Translations under genes and position numbers: made by a program
Notes under the pieces: model-generated
What the model saw: the letters and a program-made list of their open reading frames with translations, nothing else
What the model was told of the DNA's origin: nothing
Database searches by the model: none
Shown: positions 41,602-50,371 of the stretch, one piece after another
Layout: each line of letters starts with the position of its first letter
Numbering within the stretch: position 1 is the first letter of the stretch
Assembly: GCA_021817045.1 (NCBI GenBank)
Contig: JAKAWG010000007.1
Coordinates: 47,420-111,419 of the forward strand
Origin: Acidobacteriota bacterium
Lineage (GTDB): Bacteria > Acidobacteriota > Terriglobia > UBA7540
Length of the DNA: 64,000 bases
Reading direction: 5' to 3'

Positions 41602-42255
41602 CTAGATCAGTCGCCGCCGCTTAGCCTGGGCGACAGCCTCAAGCCGGTTCCGGGTATGAAGTTTCAGATTGGCGTGGTGGAGGTAATTGCGCAACGTATG
41701 CGGGGTAACCCGCAGTTCCCGCGCAATACTCTCGGCAGTTCTCCCTTGCGCGAGGAGGTGGAGAATCCTGCATTCTTGCTCGGAAAGCGGCGAAACCGGA
41801 GCCGGATGGTCGGAATCGTCCGGCAAAGAGGCAATCCGCCGTGCAAGTGTTATCAGTTTTTGGGTGAGAATTTCGCGGTTTTTCTTCTTTCCAATGTCGC
41901 GCGCCAGGTGCACTATCAGTCGCCGGCCCGTCCGCCGATCATGGAACGGCAGGATTGAAACGTTAACCGGGACTCGTTTTCCGGAACGAGCGACCGCCTC
42001 CATGTCAAAGTCGGCCACCTCACGATCATGCCTCACGCAATCGAGCACTGCACAAGGTTCCGTGCAGATGGATGCCCCGAGGGCATCTCTACCCTGAAAT
42101 AGAGGGGCGCACGGCTTATCAAGAACTTCCGCAGCCCTGTATCCGAAAAGTCTCTCTGCCGCGTGATTCCAGGAGCGAATCAGCCCCAGATCGTTCACCG
42201 TAAATGCGGCATCCGCAGTCTTCTCCAGGAATTGAAATAGCTCTCGTTCGAGCAT
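41602..42255 (-). CDS. PAS-domain LuxR-type transcriptional regulator
   Basis: A 217-residue single-protein sensor-regulator. The N-terminal PAS domain (about 5-125) has [34 protein letters not shown] and [17 protein letters not shown] pair of Cys in [12 protein letters not shown] might bind a cluster or sense redox state. The C-terminal LuxR helix-turn-helix reads [44 protein letters not shown]. The ATG at 42255 follows GGAGG at five bases; an upstream in-frame start is less likely. It diverges from the Rrf2 regulator that heads the respiratory operon and probably takes part in controlling it. Confidence 0.87.
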   Translation of the reverse strand: MLERELFQFLEKTADAAFTVNDLGLIRSWNHAAERLFGYRAAEVLDKPCAPLFQGRDALGASICTEPCAVLDCVRHDREVADFDMEAVARSGKRVPVNVSILPFHDRRTGRRLIVHLARDIGKKKNREILTQKLITLARRIASLPDDSDHPAPVSPLSEQECRILHLLAQGRTAESIARELRVTPHTLRNYLHHANLKLHTRNRLEAVAQAKRRRLI

Positions 42256-42268
42256 ATCGGCCTCCGGT

Positions 42269-42294
42269 GACAATTGTCCTCATAGCAAGGACAA
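42269..42294. promoter_or_regulatory. Operator-like inverted repeats between divergent regulators
   Basis: The palindrome GACAATTGTC (42269-42278) overlaps a second inverted repeat, TTGTCCT at 42274-42280 with AGGACAA at 42288-42294, seven bases apart. The site lies between the PAS-LuxR start and the Rrf2 gene, where a regulator of both would bind. Confidence 0.5.
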
Positions 42295-42368
42295 ATGAGA
42301 AATTGACGCGCGAGGCGGTAAAGACCAAATTCATGACTTGAGGATAAAAGAGTCTTTAACTGCCGTCA

Positions 42369-42878
42369 ATGATGCCGTTTTCCCGTTCCTGCGTTTACGG
42401 TATCCGCGCGATGAGCTACCTTGCCGGGCAGCCTTGTGGGAGGCTTATCGGTGTTCAGCAAATTTCCCAGCACGAAGGGATTCCCGCGCCGTACCTCTCG
42501 AAAGTGCTTCTGGACCTCCGGCGTTGTCATCTCTTGCGCTCGCGGCGGGGGACCGGCGGCGGATTTGAGCTGTTTCTCCCGCCGGCAGAGATCACCCTGC
42601 TGATGATCGTCAATTGCCTGGAAGGGAATGACATTTTTACCCGTTGTATCCTCGCCGACCAGGCCTGCGACCACGTGGGAGGTTGTATTCTGCACGAGAA
42701 GTGGTTCGCGATCCGAAACCAACTCATCCGCTCCCTGGGACAGATAAGCTTGGCGAAAGCCACTGAGATACAGCGATTAAAAAGAGAGAAGCCGCCATCC
42801 AAGACTTCTCTGGAAATTCCCTGGTCAGGAGATTGTCAGGGGCCCTGGTCCAACGCGGGTTCGCACGGAAGACCCTGA
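42369..42878 (+). CDS. Rrf2-family transcriptional regulator with Fe-S type cysteines
   Basis: A 169-residue winged-helix regulator. The N-terminus has SCVYGIRAMSYLAGQP, then IPAPYLSKVLLDLRRCHLLRSRRGTGGGFEL, the Rrf2 recognition helix and wing. Cys93, Cys100 and Cys106 (CILADQACDHVGGC) match the three-Cys ligand set that binds an iron-sulfur cluster in IscR and the nitric-oxide sensor NsrR. It is the first gene before a co-directional respiratory cluster, so it probably links that cluster to nitric oxide, oxygen or iron-sulfur status. The C-terminal 30 residues are unusual and Ser/Gly-rich. Start at 42369 or 42372. Confidence 0.88.
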   Translation: MMPFSRSCVYGIRAMSYLAGQPCGRLIGVQQISQHEGIPAPYLSKVLLDLRRCHLLRSRRGTGGGFELFLPPAEITLLMIVNCLEGNDIFTRCILADQACDHVGGCILHEKWFAIRNQLIRSLGQISLAKATEIQRLKREKPPSKTSLEIPWSGDCQGPWSNAGSHGRP

Positions 42879-43034
42879 AAAGAGATGCTATCAATGCCGA
42901 CTGCAAAACAAGAAAAGCTGAGTTTAATCCAGCAATTTCACTCGGATGATTAGGTAGTAGACTCGACGCTCGTTGCATTCTGGACGCGCCAAGCGCCCGG
43001 GGGATGCCGAGCGCAGAAGGAGGAAGATGCGCGA

Positions 43035-44492
43035 ATGCTGAAACGTTGGTGGCGCGCTCCGGAAACTTTTCTAGGCTTGGCGGCGCTCGTAATATTAGAG
43101 TTGATCATATTGTACTCGGTCGTCCTTCCACCGCAACGCGTCGAGGCGATTCCGGCCTTTGCGCGCAAGTATCGCACCGCATGCTCAACTTGCCACAACG
43201 ATTTCCCCGAACTGAATGACTTCGGGTGGGCCTTTTACAAGAGGGGCTTCAAATTCCCCGAGCATGATGCAGAATTTGTAAAACAGCCCCAGCAAATGTT
43301 AGGAGCGCCGATCGAAAAGACACTTTGGCCGAAGGTGATCTATCCTGGAGAGATTCCCGGCAATGTGCCTCTTGGATTCCGCTATGAAGGTTACACGCAA
43401 TACAACGCCAAGCAACCATCGTCGTTAGGTTTTTTGCCTCGCGTGGACCTCTTCGCCCCCAACACGTTTACCGCACTTACGGCCGGCAGCTTCGGGCCGA
43501 ATCTTTCATGGTGGGCCGACGACGATATTTCCGTTGGCGGCCAGAATGCCGCAGGCAGCTTGGGATTTGCCTACCTGAAGGCGAACGACATTGGTCACTA
43601 CCTCCACCTGCCGAAAGACGCGCTTAACGTCCAATTTGGCCAGTTCGAATTGCATTTGCCATTTAGCGAGGCCTACGAAATCAATCCAACCGATTACGAC
43701 ATTTATGACGAGCTTCCGGTGGCGGGCAAGTTAGGCGGCATAACCAATAACGGATTCTGTTTCTGTGACATGCAGCGCGGCGTGCAATTCAGCGGCTATC
43801 CGCATGATGGAGATCTCAACTATTATGTCGCCATTACGGATGGCAGCGGCATCGGCCCCCCGGGGAACAATGGGAAGAATTTTTATGCCATGGTTTTCAA
43901 CCAGTTCAATCTGGAGCGCAATCCAAAAGTCCGTAAAGCAGTGCAAGCCTCAGGGCCGACAGGGCCACACGACCACACCTCGCTCCGGGTGGGTGCTTTC
44001 TATGACTATGGTCAAAACGGTTTCGTGGGCAGCCAGACTTTATTTCCTGGTTTCCCGGCCATCGACTTGCCCTATTACAAAGTGGGCAGCTTTTTCCGCT
44101 TCCGGTACCAGAGCAAGTTTGAACTTTATGCCTTGGGAATGTTTTCCCATGATGCCAATCTGATCCCGACCACACTTGCCACAGGGAATGTGCTTCTGGA
44201 CGGCCCCTCCATTAATTACAGCGGCGGGTTTGTCCAGGCGGAGTACTGGTTCTATCCGTGGCTCATCCCGCTCATGCGGTTCGATGTGGTGAATTCTCCC
44301 GCCGACTTTTTCAGCGGTCTCTCCACGGGCTTTGCTCGTGATCGGTTCAGTCCTGGGGTGCAAGTGCTCGTCCGAGCCAACATGAAGGTGAATTTTGAAT
44401 ATGAGCATCGGTGGGCGGTCCCGGTTCCCGGGGCGTTACCACCCTTCTACCACCCCAATGGTTTCTTACTAGGAATCGATTTTGCCTATTAG
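43035..44492 (+). CDS. Haem-c containing outer-membrane porin-like protein
   Basis: A 485-residue exported protein with an N-terminal hydrophobic helix (LGLAALVILELIILYSVVL) and then a single haem-c site, ACSTCHNDF, with Cys50, Cys53 and His54. The remainder is rich in aromatic strands with Gly/Asn turns and ends LGIDFAY with a terminal Tyr, suggesting a beta-barrel. The combination resembles porin-like cytochromes thought to pass electrons at the outer membrane. GGAGG at 43019 serves this ATG and a four-codon upstream frame (43027-43041) that overlaps it. It opens the run of respiratory genes after the Rrf2 regulator. Exact function is unknown. Confidence 0.78.
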   Translation: MLKRWWRAPETFLGLAALVILELIILYSVVLPPQRVEAIPAFARKYRTACSTCHNDFPELNDFGWAFYKRGFKFPEHDAEFVKQPQQMLGAPIEKTLWPKVIYPGEIPGNVPLGFRYEGYTQYNAKQPSSLGFLPRVDLFAPNTFTALTAGSFGPNLSWWADDDISVGGQNAAGSLGFAYLKANDIGHYLHLPKDALNVQFGQFELHLPFSEAYEINPTDYDIYDELPVAGKLGGITNNGFCFCDMQRGVQFSGYPHDGDLNYYVAITDGSGIGPPGNNGKNFYAMVFNQFNLERNPKVRKAVQASGPTGPHDHTSLRVGAFYDYGQNGFVGSQTLFPGFPAIDLPYYKVGSFFRFRYQSKFELYALGMFSHDANLIPTTLATGNVLLDGPSINYSGGFVQAEYWFYPWLIPLMRFDVVNSPADFFSGLSTGFARDRFSPGVQVLVRANMKVNFEYEHRWAVPVPGALPPFYHPNGFLLGIDFAY

Positions 44493-44552
44493 AACAGATT
44501 CGGGGCATCACCTCACCGATGCGAGGCATCGGAAATCTTTAAGGAGGTTAAG

Positions 44553-45176
44553 ATGATGATCAAACTTTCTAAACCATACACGCAGACCGGAGCGTTGATT
44601 TTACTCTTTCATCTCGGGGCCATCGCAAGCTGGGCTGGAGCAATTAAAGGTACGGTGAGCGTGGCAGGGGCTGCTTCTGCCAAAAATGTTGCCGTATGGA
44701 TCGGAGCTGTCCCGGGGAAGACTTTCCCACCTCCCGCCAAACCCGTGATCGTTGACCAAAAACATCTGATGTTCATTCCCCATGTGCTCGTCATTCAAAA
44801 GGGAACGACGGTGGTCTTCTTGAACAGCGAACCGACGCTGCACAATGTCTATTGGCCATGGATCAGCGGTAACAAAAAACTAGCGCGCAACCTCGGCACA
44901 AGACCGATGGGGCAGAAACTGTTGTTTACATTTAACAACCTCGGCATTGTCCCCCTTCTGTGCAACGTTCACACAGAGATGTCCGGCTACATTGTGGTTG
45001 TCTCCACCCCGTATTTTGCGGTCTCGGGTCCGGATGGCAGCTTTGAGGTCAAGGATGTTCCACCTGGGCATTACACGTTGAAGGCCTGGAGCGAAGAAAT
45101 CAGCTTCCGCAAGATCGATAGCCAGCCCGTTGACGTAAGCGCTGGAAATACGACGGTAAACCTGAATCTACGATGA
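44553..45176 (+). CDS. Exported cupredoxin with carboxypeptidase-regulatory-like domain
   Basis: A 207-residue periplasmic protein with a signal peptide (ALILLFHLGAIASWAGA). The first domain is plastocyanin-like: PTLHNVYW supplies one His, and LLCNVHTEMSGY supplies Cys, His and Met in the C-x2-H-x2-M arrangement of type 1 copper sites. The C-terminal domain (DGSFEVKDVPPGHYTLKAWS) is the beta-sandwich often appended in methylamine-utilisation-like cupredoxins. A strong AAGGAGG lies before the ATG. It is likely a soluble copper electron carrier for the chain encoded downstream. A related lipoprotein is encoded at 55060. Confidence 0.85.
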   Translation: MMIKLSKPYTQTGALILLFHLGAIASWAGAIKGTVSVAGAASAKNVAVWIGAVPGKTFPPPAKPVIVDQKHLMFIPHVLVIQKGTTVVFLNSEPTLHNVYWPWISGNKKLARNLGTRPMGQKLLFTFNNLGIVPLLCNVHTEMSGYIVVVSTPYFAVSGPDGSFEVKDVPPGHYTLKAWSEEISFRKIDSQPVDVSAGNTTVNLNLR

Positions 45177-45358
45177 TAACCTCTGCCGCTTGCCTGTCTC
45201 GATGACAATGACGGCCTTGTGGTGGCAGGTGACGGTCTCAGCTTGTGGGGTCGTATTTCCCATGACGTCGAAATGGGCATGATTCCCCGTCTTGCGAGTT
45301 GTTAATGATTGGGTGGGACCGTGGTGTGACTGCATCGGTTCGGTGCGATGGGGTGGAT

Positions 45359-45380
45359 GGTTTACGTGCTGGCGTAAACC
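45359..45380 (+). promoter_or_regulatory. Hairpin touching the ribosome binding site
   Basis: GGTTTACG and CGTAAACC form a perfect eight-base stem with a six-base loop. It ends directly before AAGGAG (45381-45386), the ribosome site of the gene at 45392. It could influence translation or message stability, or be a protein-binding palindrome. Confidence 0.5.
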
Positions 45381-45391
45381 AAGGAGTGCTG

Positions 45392-45901
45392 ATGGCGCTT
45401 AATCAGGTCTTGTTTTTGGGACTTCGCACAGTTCATGTTCTGAGCGGAGTTTTCTGGGTGGGTGTAGCGTTTGTGGTGACGGGATTTGTAGAACCTACGG
45501 CGCGGCGCCTCAAAGGCGAGGGGCAACGATTCTTGCAGGTCCTGATGCTGCAGAGCCGTTTGCGCCAATGGATCATGGCTGCTGCATGGACCGCCGTTCT
45601 GTCAGGAATTGTGCTTTATAGCAGTGACGCGCACTACGGCTGGGTTTTCACACCGTATGGCGTTGCCGTCACCATTGGAGGAATTGCGGCCGTAGCGGCC
45701 CTGGGGGTTGGCATGGGCGTGCTGCGGGTAGTTGCTGATCGCATGGCCGAACTGGGCAAGGAAATCCAGCGGACGGGCCGGCCGCCCAGCGAGGCCCAGG
45801 GTCAGCAAATGGCGGCGCTGCAGCAAAAAATGCATTGGGCCAGCCGAGTGGAAGTGGTTTTGTTCATCGTTGTCCTGGTGGGCATGGCGCTGGGAGCCTA
45901 A
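45392..45901 (+). CDS. Four-helix membrane protein, DUF2269/CopD-like
   Basis: A 169-residue inner-membrane protein with four hydrophobic helices. The first contains RTVHVLSGVFWVGVAF, with a His in helix 1 as in haem- or copper-linked membrane proteins of the DUF2269/CopD type. The region 120-145 is a soluble helix rich in Gln. The frame is open upstream, but AAGGAG seven bases before the ATG at 45392 fixes the start. Position among respiratory genes suggests a haem, copper or quinone-related role; this is inference. Confidence 0.7.
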   Translation: MALNQVLFLGLRTVHVLSGVFWVGVAFVVTGFVEPTARRLKGEGQRFLQVLMLQSRLRQWIMAAAWTAVLSGIVLYSSDAHYGWVFTPYGVAVTIGGIAAVAALGVGMGVLRVVADRMAELGKEIQRTGRPPSEAQGQQMAALQQKMHWASRVEVVLFIVVLVGMALGA

Positions 45902-45951
45902 AAGGTTTGCGGAGCACGCCCAGTCGGTAGCATTAACAAAGGGAGTTGCCA

Positions 45952-46974
45952 ATGACGAACGCAAACAGACCTCTAGCGAATGAAGCGGAAGTCACCCCCG
46001 ACAAGCTGCTAGACCTGAGCTTTTCGTTTGCCGGGGAACGGGTGTTAAGCACCGCCGTGCAGTTAGGCGTATTTTCCGCGCTGGCGCAGGGTAATCGTGC
46101 TGCTGATGCCGTGGCCCAAGCCACCGGGTGCTCGCGACGGGGGATGCCGGCGCTTCTGGATGCGCTGGTGGGGTTTGGGTTGGTTGGCAAACTGGACGGC
46201 GGCTATGAGCTGACGCCGCTAAGCGCCCGCTACCTGGTGCGCGAAAGCCCGGATTATTTGGGCCATATGTGGGAAACGAATCGGCTCTGGGAGTTGTGGG
46301 GTCGGTTGGCGGATTCCGCGCGCACCGGACGCTCTCAGACGGCTGTGAATCAACAGCAAGGGGCCGAGGAATTCTTTCCCATATTGGTGCGTTCACTGCA
46401 CATACAAAATCGCGCCAAGGCACAGACGCTGGCGCAGCGGCTGGTGAGCGGCCATAAGGGATTGCACGGAATTGATATTGCGTGCGGTTCCGGGGTTTGG
46501 GGGATCGCAGTTTGCGAAGCCGACCCCCAAGCGCGGTTTGTGGCGCAGGATTTCCCTGCCGTGCTCGATCTGACTCGCCGATATCTGCGACAGCATGGGG
46601 TAGAGGACCGCTATGAATTTCTGCCGGGAAACCTCCGGGAAGTGGATTTTGGCCGAGATCGCTTTGATCTGGCGTTGCTGGGAAATATCGTACATTCGGA
46701 AGGTGAGTCCTCCTCCCGCAGCCTGTTCCAACGGTTGTGCGCCGCGCTGCGACCAGGGGGCCGGATAGTGATTATAGACATGGTGCCCAATGACGCGCGC
46801 ACCGGTCCGGTGTTTCCGCTGCTTTTTGCGTTAAATATGCTGGTCGCAACCGAGGAGGGCGGGACGTACACGCTGGCCGAATATACAGACTGGCTGTGCC
46901 AAGCAGGCTTCACGACGGTAGAAACCATGGACATTGGCAGCCACTCCCCCGCCATTATGGCGACCAAAGCCTGA
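45952..46974 (+). CDS. SAM-dependent methyltransferase, O-methyltransferase type
   Basis: A 340-residue class I methyltransferase of the dimeric plant-type or hydroxyneurosporene O-methyltransferase group. The N-terminal winged-helix dimerisation domain (LSTAVQLGVFSALAQG, CSRRGMPALLDALVGFGLV) precedes the catalytic domain. There LHGIDIACGSGVWGIAVCEADP binds SAM, FVAQDFPAVLDLTRRY gives the ribose acid, and LLGNIVHSEGE and LRPGGRIVIIDMVPND follow. GGGAG at 45941 favours the ATG at 45952. Within this operon it may methylate a quinone or other electron carrier, but nothing in the sequence proves that. A truncated copy lies at 41379-41597. Confidence 0.85.
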   Translation: MTNANRPLANEAEVTPDKLLDLSFSFAGERVLSTAVQLGVFSALAQGNRAADAVAQATGCSRRGMPALLDALVGFGLVGKLDGGYELTPLSARYLVRESPDYLGHMWETNRLWELWGRLADSARTGRSQTAVNQQQGAEEFFPILVRSLHIQNRAKAQTLAQRLVSGHKGLHGIDIACGSGVWGIAVCEADPQARFVAQDFPAVLDLTRRYLRQHGVEDRYEFLPGNLREVDFGRDRFDLALLGNIVHSEGESSSRSLFQRLCAALRPGGRIVIIDMVPNDARTGPVFPLLFALNMLVATEEGGTYTLAEYTDWLCQAGFTTVETMDIGSHSPAIMATKA

Positions 46975-47076
46975 TCTTACTTCTATTGGGGATCGAGGGA
47001 CGCGTTATGGCGTATATTTCGGATGATTATGGGGGAAATAGGTCCGCTCCTGATAGGCTGAAGTGGAGGTGAGGAG

Positions 47077-49038
47077 ATGGAATTGTGGACCAAACAGGTG
47101 GACCTCGATTGGCTGGAATCGAACTTCCCCTGTATGCAGGCGTGCCCTGTCCACACGCAGGCGGGAAGATACGTTGAGTTAATTGCCGAAGGGCGATACG
47201 AGGAGGCTTACCGGTACGCGCGGCAACCCAATCCCTTTGCGTCGATTTGCGGGCTGGTCTGTAGCCATCCGTGTGAAACGGCCTGCCGGCGCGGCAAATT
47301 CGATGCGCCCATCTCGATCCGGGCTCTGAAACGCTTCCTAACCGAACGTCACGGACCTGAATCTCGGAATCCAATCGATCTCTTCCCTGAAAGACCGAAA
47401 GTCACACGGGAGGAAAAGATTGCCATAATCGGTTCCGGGCCGGCGGGGCTGGCGGCGGCGCATGACCTGGCGTTGCTGGGTTATCCCGTCACCGTGTTTG
47501 AAGCATCAACGGTGGCAGGAGGGATGCTCTACTTGGGCATCCCCGAGTACCGCCTGCCGCGCGATGTGCTTCAGGCGCAGGTCCGGGAAATCCTCGACCT
47601 TGGACCGCGGCTGGAGTTAAACGCGCGGCTGGGCAAGGATTTTTCGCTGGCCGACCTCCGCGCCCGAGGCTTTAAGGCTATTCTTCTGGCCGTGGGACTT
47701 CACCGGAGCCGGGAGTTGCCTATTCCGGGCCATGACTTGGATGGAGTGATCAAAGGCGTCGATTTCCTCCTGAACGCCAACCTGGGCTACCGGCTTTCGA
47801 TTGGAAAGCGAGTGGTCGTGATTGGGGGTGGCAATGTCGCCATTGATGTGGCGCGTTCAGCGATCCGGCATCAGCAAGAGATGACTTTGGAGGTCTTGAG
47901 CAGTTCACTTTTGCCGGACAGCCTGTCACCAACGGAGTTGGATGTCGCCATGAAAGAACTGATGGACGTTTCCCGTGTCGCCCTGCGCATGGGCGCCCGC
48001 GAGGTCCAATTAGTCTGTCTGGAGTCACGCGAAGAAATGCCAGCCTATGAAGAGGAGATTGACCAGGGGCTGGAAGAAGGATTGAAAATCCATCCTTCAC
48101 TCGGGCCCAAGCGATTCATCGGAAACAACGGAAAAGTTACCGGACTTGAAACGGTTCGATGTACTTCTGTTTTTGACGCTCAACACCACTTTAATCCGAC
48201 GTTTGAGCCTGGCACGGAAGCCGTGCTTCCGTGTGATACTGCGATTCTGGCAATCGGGCAGACTTCAGACCTTTCGTTTCTCACGCCGGCTGACGGCGTT
48301 GAGACTACCCGCCAAGGGACCATCAAAGTCGATCCGAAAACATTCATGACCACAGCAGCCGGAATTTTCTCCGCTGGAGACATCGCGCTTGGCCCCCGGT
48401 CGGTGATCGAGGTAGTCGCCGATGGGAAGAAAGCCGCCGAGCAAATCGACCGATATCTGCGCGGCACCGAGTGGAAGCCACGACCCAGGCGCGTGCAAAT
48501 CACCGTCCTGGATCATCACCAGATGGTTGCCGACCAGACGCTAACAGCTTTCGATGAATATTCGCGGCTTCCCGTCCCTCTCCTTCCCGTGGACCGCCGC
48601 ACCGGCTTCACGGAAGTCGAAATGGGCTACACCGAAGAACAGGCGCGGCGGGAGGCGAGCCGATGCTTGCAATGCTGGATCAATACGATCTTCGACGGCA
48701 ACGAGGCTGAAGGAACAGAATGTATCCTCTGCGGCGGCTGCGTTGAAGTCTGTCCGGAAAATTGCCTTGAGCTCGTCCCCCTCGGCCAACTCCGGGTGAG
48801 CCCGGAGACAAAGGCCCGCCTTATGGCCGAGGCGCCGTTCCACGCTGGGACCCTCCAACACCTGGAAGTTGACAGCCTGCCCTGTACCGAGGGTTCCGTC
48901 ATGTTAAAAGATGAAACGATCTGTATCCGCTGTGGGCTTTGCGCCGAGCGCTGCCCCGCCCACACGATCACCATGGAAGCGTACGAAGTCTTTGAAGGTG
49001 ATCCAGAGGAGCAAATGATGGAGGTGTGTGTCAAATGA
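47077..49038 (+). CDS. FAD/NAD(P) oxidoreductase with ferredoxin domains, GltD/NfnB-like
   Basis: A 653-residue flavin and iron-sulfur protein. The N-terminus (CMQACPVHT, then CGLVCSHPCETACRRG) is the two-cluster domain of glutamate synthase small subunits. IAIIGSGPAGLAAAHDLALLGYPVTVFE binds FAD, RVVVIGGGNVAIDVARSAIR binds NAD(P)H, and GIFSAGDIALGPRSVIEVVADGKKAA closes the flavin site. The C-terminus adds clusters with CILCGGCVEVCP and CIRCGLCAERCP. It probably passes electrons between NAD(P)H or ferredoxin and the Rieske/cytochrome b complex encoded next; the Rieske gene overlaps its stop (ATGA). Comparable NAD(P) oxidoreductase subunits occur beside Rieske/b complexes of anammox bacteria. 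Confidence 0.88.
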   Translation: MELWTKQVDLDWLESNFPCMQACPVHTQAGRYVELIAEGRYEEAYRYARQPNPFASICGLVCSHPCETACRRGKFDAPISIRALKRFLTERHGPESRNPIDLFPERPKVTREEKIAIIGSGPAGLAAAHDLALLGYPVTVFEASTVAGGMLYLGIPEYRLPRDVLQAQVREILDLGPRLELNARLGKDFSLADLRARGFKAILLAVGLHRSRELPIPGHDLDGVIKGVDFLLNANLGYRLSIGKRVVVIGGGNVAIDVARSAIRHQQEMTLEVLSSSLLPDSLSPTELDVAMKELMDVSRVALRMGAREVQLVCLESREEMPAYEEEIDQGLEEGLKIHPSLGPKRFIGNNGKVTGLETVRCTSVFDAQHHFNPTFEPGTEAVLPCDTAILAIGQTSDLSFLTPADGVETTRQGTIKVDPKTFMTTAAGIFSAGDIALGPRSVIEVVADGKKAAEQIDRYLRGTEWKPRPRRVQITVLDHHQMVADQTLTAFDEYSRLPVPLLPVDRRTGFTEVEMGYTEEQARREASRCLQCWINTIFDGNEAEGTECILCGGCVEVCPENCLELVPLGQLRVSPETKARLMAEAPFHAGTLQHLEVDSLPCTEGSVMLKDETICIRCGLCAERCPAHTITMEAYEVFEGDPEEQMMEVCVK

Positions 49039-49535
49039 AAGAGCATAAAAACCAGGAGCAAAAGTCAAAGGAGGAAGGCAGTAGCGAGGTCAGCCGCCGT
49101 GATTTCTTGAATGAGGTCACGGGCGGCGCCTTGGGAATTGCCGCGATTGGGGCCGGCATTGTGACGGTCAAATATATTTCACCCAATGTCCTATTTGAGC
49201 CGCCACCCACATTCCGAGTAGGTCCCCCAGAGAATTATCCAATCAACTCCGTGACCACTATTACGGATCAACTAACCTACCTGGTCAGAAACCCGCGAGG
49301 GTTTTATGCCGAGACTATGATTTGCCAGCACCTGGGTTGCATCACCGCGTGGCATCCCGAGGCCAACTTGATCGAGTGCCCTTGCCACGGAAGCCGCTAC
49401 AAGAGAAACGGATCTATCGTTCGCGGGCCTACAGTACGTCCGTTACCCCACTTCGCCATACGGCTCATGCCGGATGGAACCCTGCTGATCGACAAAGCGG
49501 ACATCGTTCCCATGTCTCAAATCTTGAAAGTTTAA
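49035..49535 (+). CDS. Rieske iron-sulfur protein
   Basis: A 166-residue membrane-anchored [2Fe-2S] protein of a quinol-oxidising bc-type complex. A Tat-like SRRDFLNEV and hydrophobic [16 protein letters not shown] form the N-terminal anchor. The cluster site is [11 protein letters not shown] and ECPCHGSRY, giving C-x-H and C-x2-H ligands and the disulfide Cys pair of true Rieske proteins. [14 protein letters not shown] follows as the family proline loop. The ATG at 49035 overlaps the stop of the oxidoreductase gene. Cytochrome b genes follow. Confidence 0.93.
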   Translation: MKEHKNQEQKSKEEGSSEVSRRDFLNEVTGGALGIAAIGAGIVTVKYISPNVLFEPPPTFRVGPPENYPINSVTTITDQLTYLVRNPRGFYAETMICQHLGCITAWHPEANLIECPCHGSRYKRNGSIVRGPTVRPLPHFAIRLMPDGTLLIDKADIVPMSQILKV

Positions 49536-49546
49536 GAGAGAAACCG

Positions 49547-50371
49547 ATGACTTACCCGTCTCGCGAGCAATGGCTGGAGCGTCTCCGCAACAACCGGGTG
49601 TGGAAGTCCATCTTCCGCCGTGGCCCCGCCCGCACCAATCGCACTCGTAGCTTGGCGATCTTCGGCAACGTCTTCCTGCACATTTTGCCAGTCAAAGTTC
49701 GGGAAAAGAGCCTTCGAGTACGCGCGACGTACTATCTCGGCCCCTTCGCATTCTTCCTGTTCGTTGTGCTAACTGTCACCGGCATCCTCCTGATGCTCTA
49801 TTACCATCCCGCAGCGCCTCAGGCCTATTACGATATGAAGGATCTTCGATTCGTCGTCTCCAACGGAGTTCTGCTGCGCAACCTCCACCGGCTGGCTGCC
49901 CAAGCAATGGTGGTGGTGGTCTTCTGGCATATGTACCACGTGTTTTATCGTGGGGGCTACAGACCGCCGCGACAATTCAATTGGGTGGTAGGGGTGGGGC
50001 TGCTTCTGCTCACACTGTTCCTAAGTTACACCGGCTACCTCCTTCCCTGGGACCAGCTAGCTTTCTGGGCGATCACTGTGGGCACGAACATCATCGGCTA
50101 TGTACCTTTTATTGGCCATCGAGTCCGCTTTTTACTACTCGGCGGAAACATTATCGGCGGAAATGCGCTGCTCCGTTTCTACGTTCTCCATTGCGTCATC
50201 TTACCGCTTTTGGCCGCGTGGCTGATTGTTGTGCATTTTTGGAGAATTCGAAAGGACGGCGGTCTGAGCACGGGAGAGAACGAGAAACGAGAGGAACGGG
50301 AGAGCATCGAGACGACTCAGGTCGAACAAGAAGCGGTCACGGTGGGAGTGAATGATGAGCGAAAAGAGTAA
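49547..50371 (+). CDS. Cytochrome b, N-terminal (b6-like) half
   Basis: A 274-residue polytopic protein with four main helices. [21 protein letters not shown] places two His 14 positions apart in helix [19 protein letters not shown] places two His 15 apart in helix D, the b6-type spacing. These are the ligands of two b haems. [21 protein letters not shown] is the quinol-site region. The N-terminal 60 residues are soluble and basic. The frame is open upstream inside the Rieske gene, but the ATG at 49547 (MTYPSREQW) lies just after the Rieske stop. The C-terminal tail is charged ([12 protein letters not shown]) and overlaps the next gene. Confidence 0.92.
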   Translation: MTYPSREQWLERLRNNRVWKSIFRRGPARTNRTRSLAIFGNVFLHILPVKVREKSLRVRATYYLGPFAFFLFVVLTVTGILLMLYYHPAAPQAYYDMKDLRFVVSNGVLLRNLHRLAAQAMVVVVFWHMYHVFYRGGYRPPRQFNWVVGVGLLLLTLFLSYTGYLLPWDQLAFWAITVGTNIIGYVPFIGHRVRFLLLGGNIIGGNALLRFYVLHCVILPLLAAWLIVVHFWRIRKDGGLSTGENEKREERESIETTQVEQEAVTVGVNDERKE

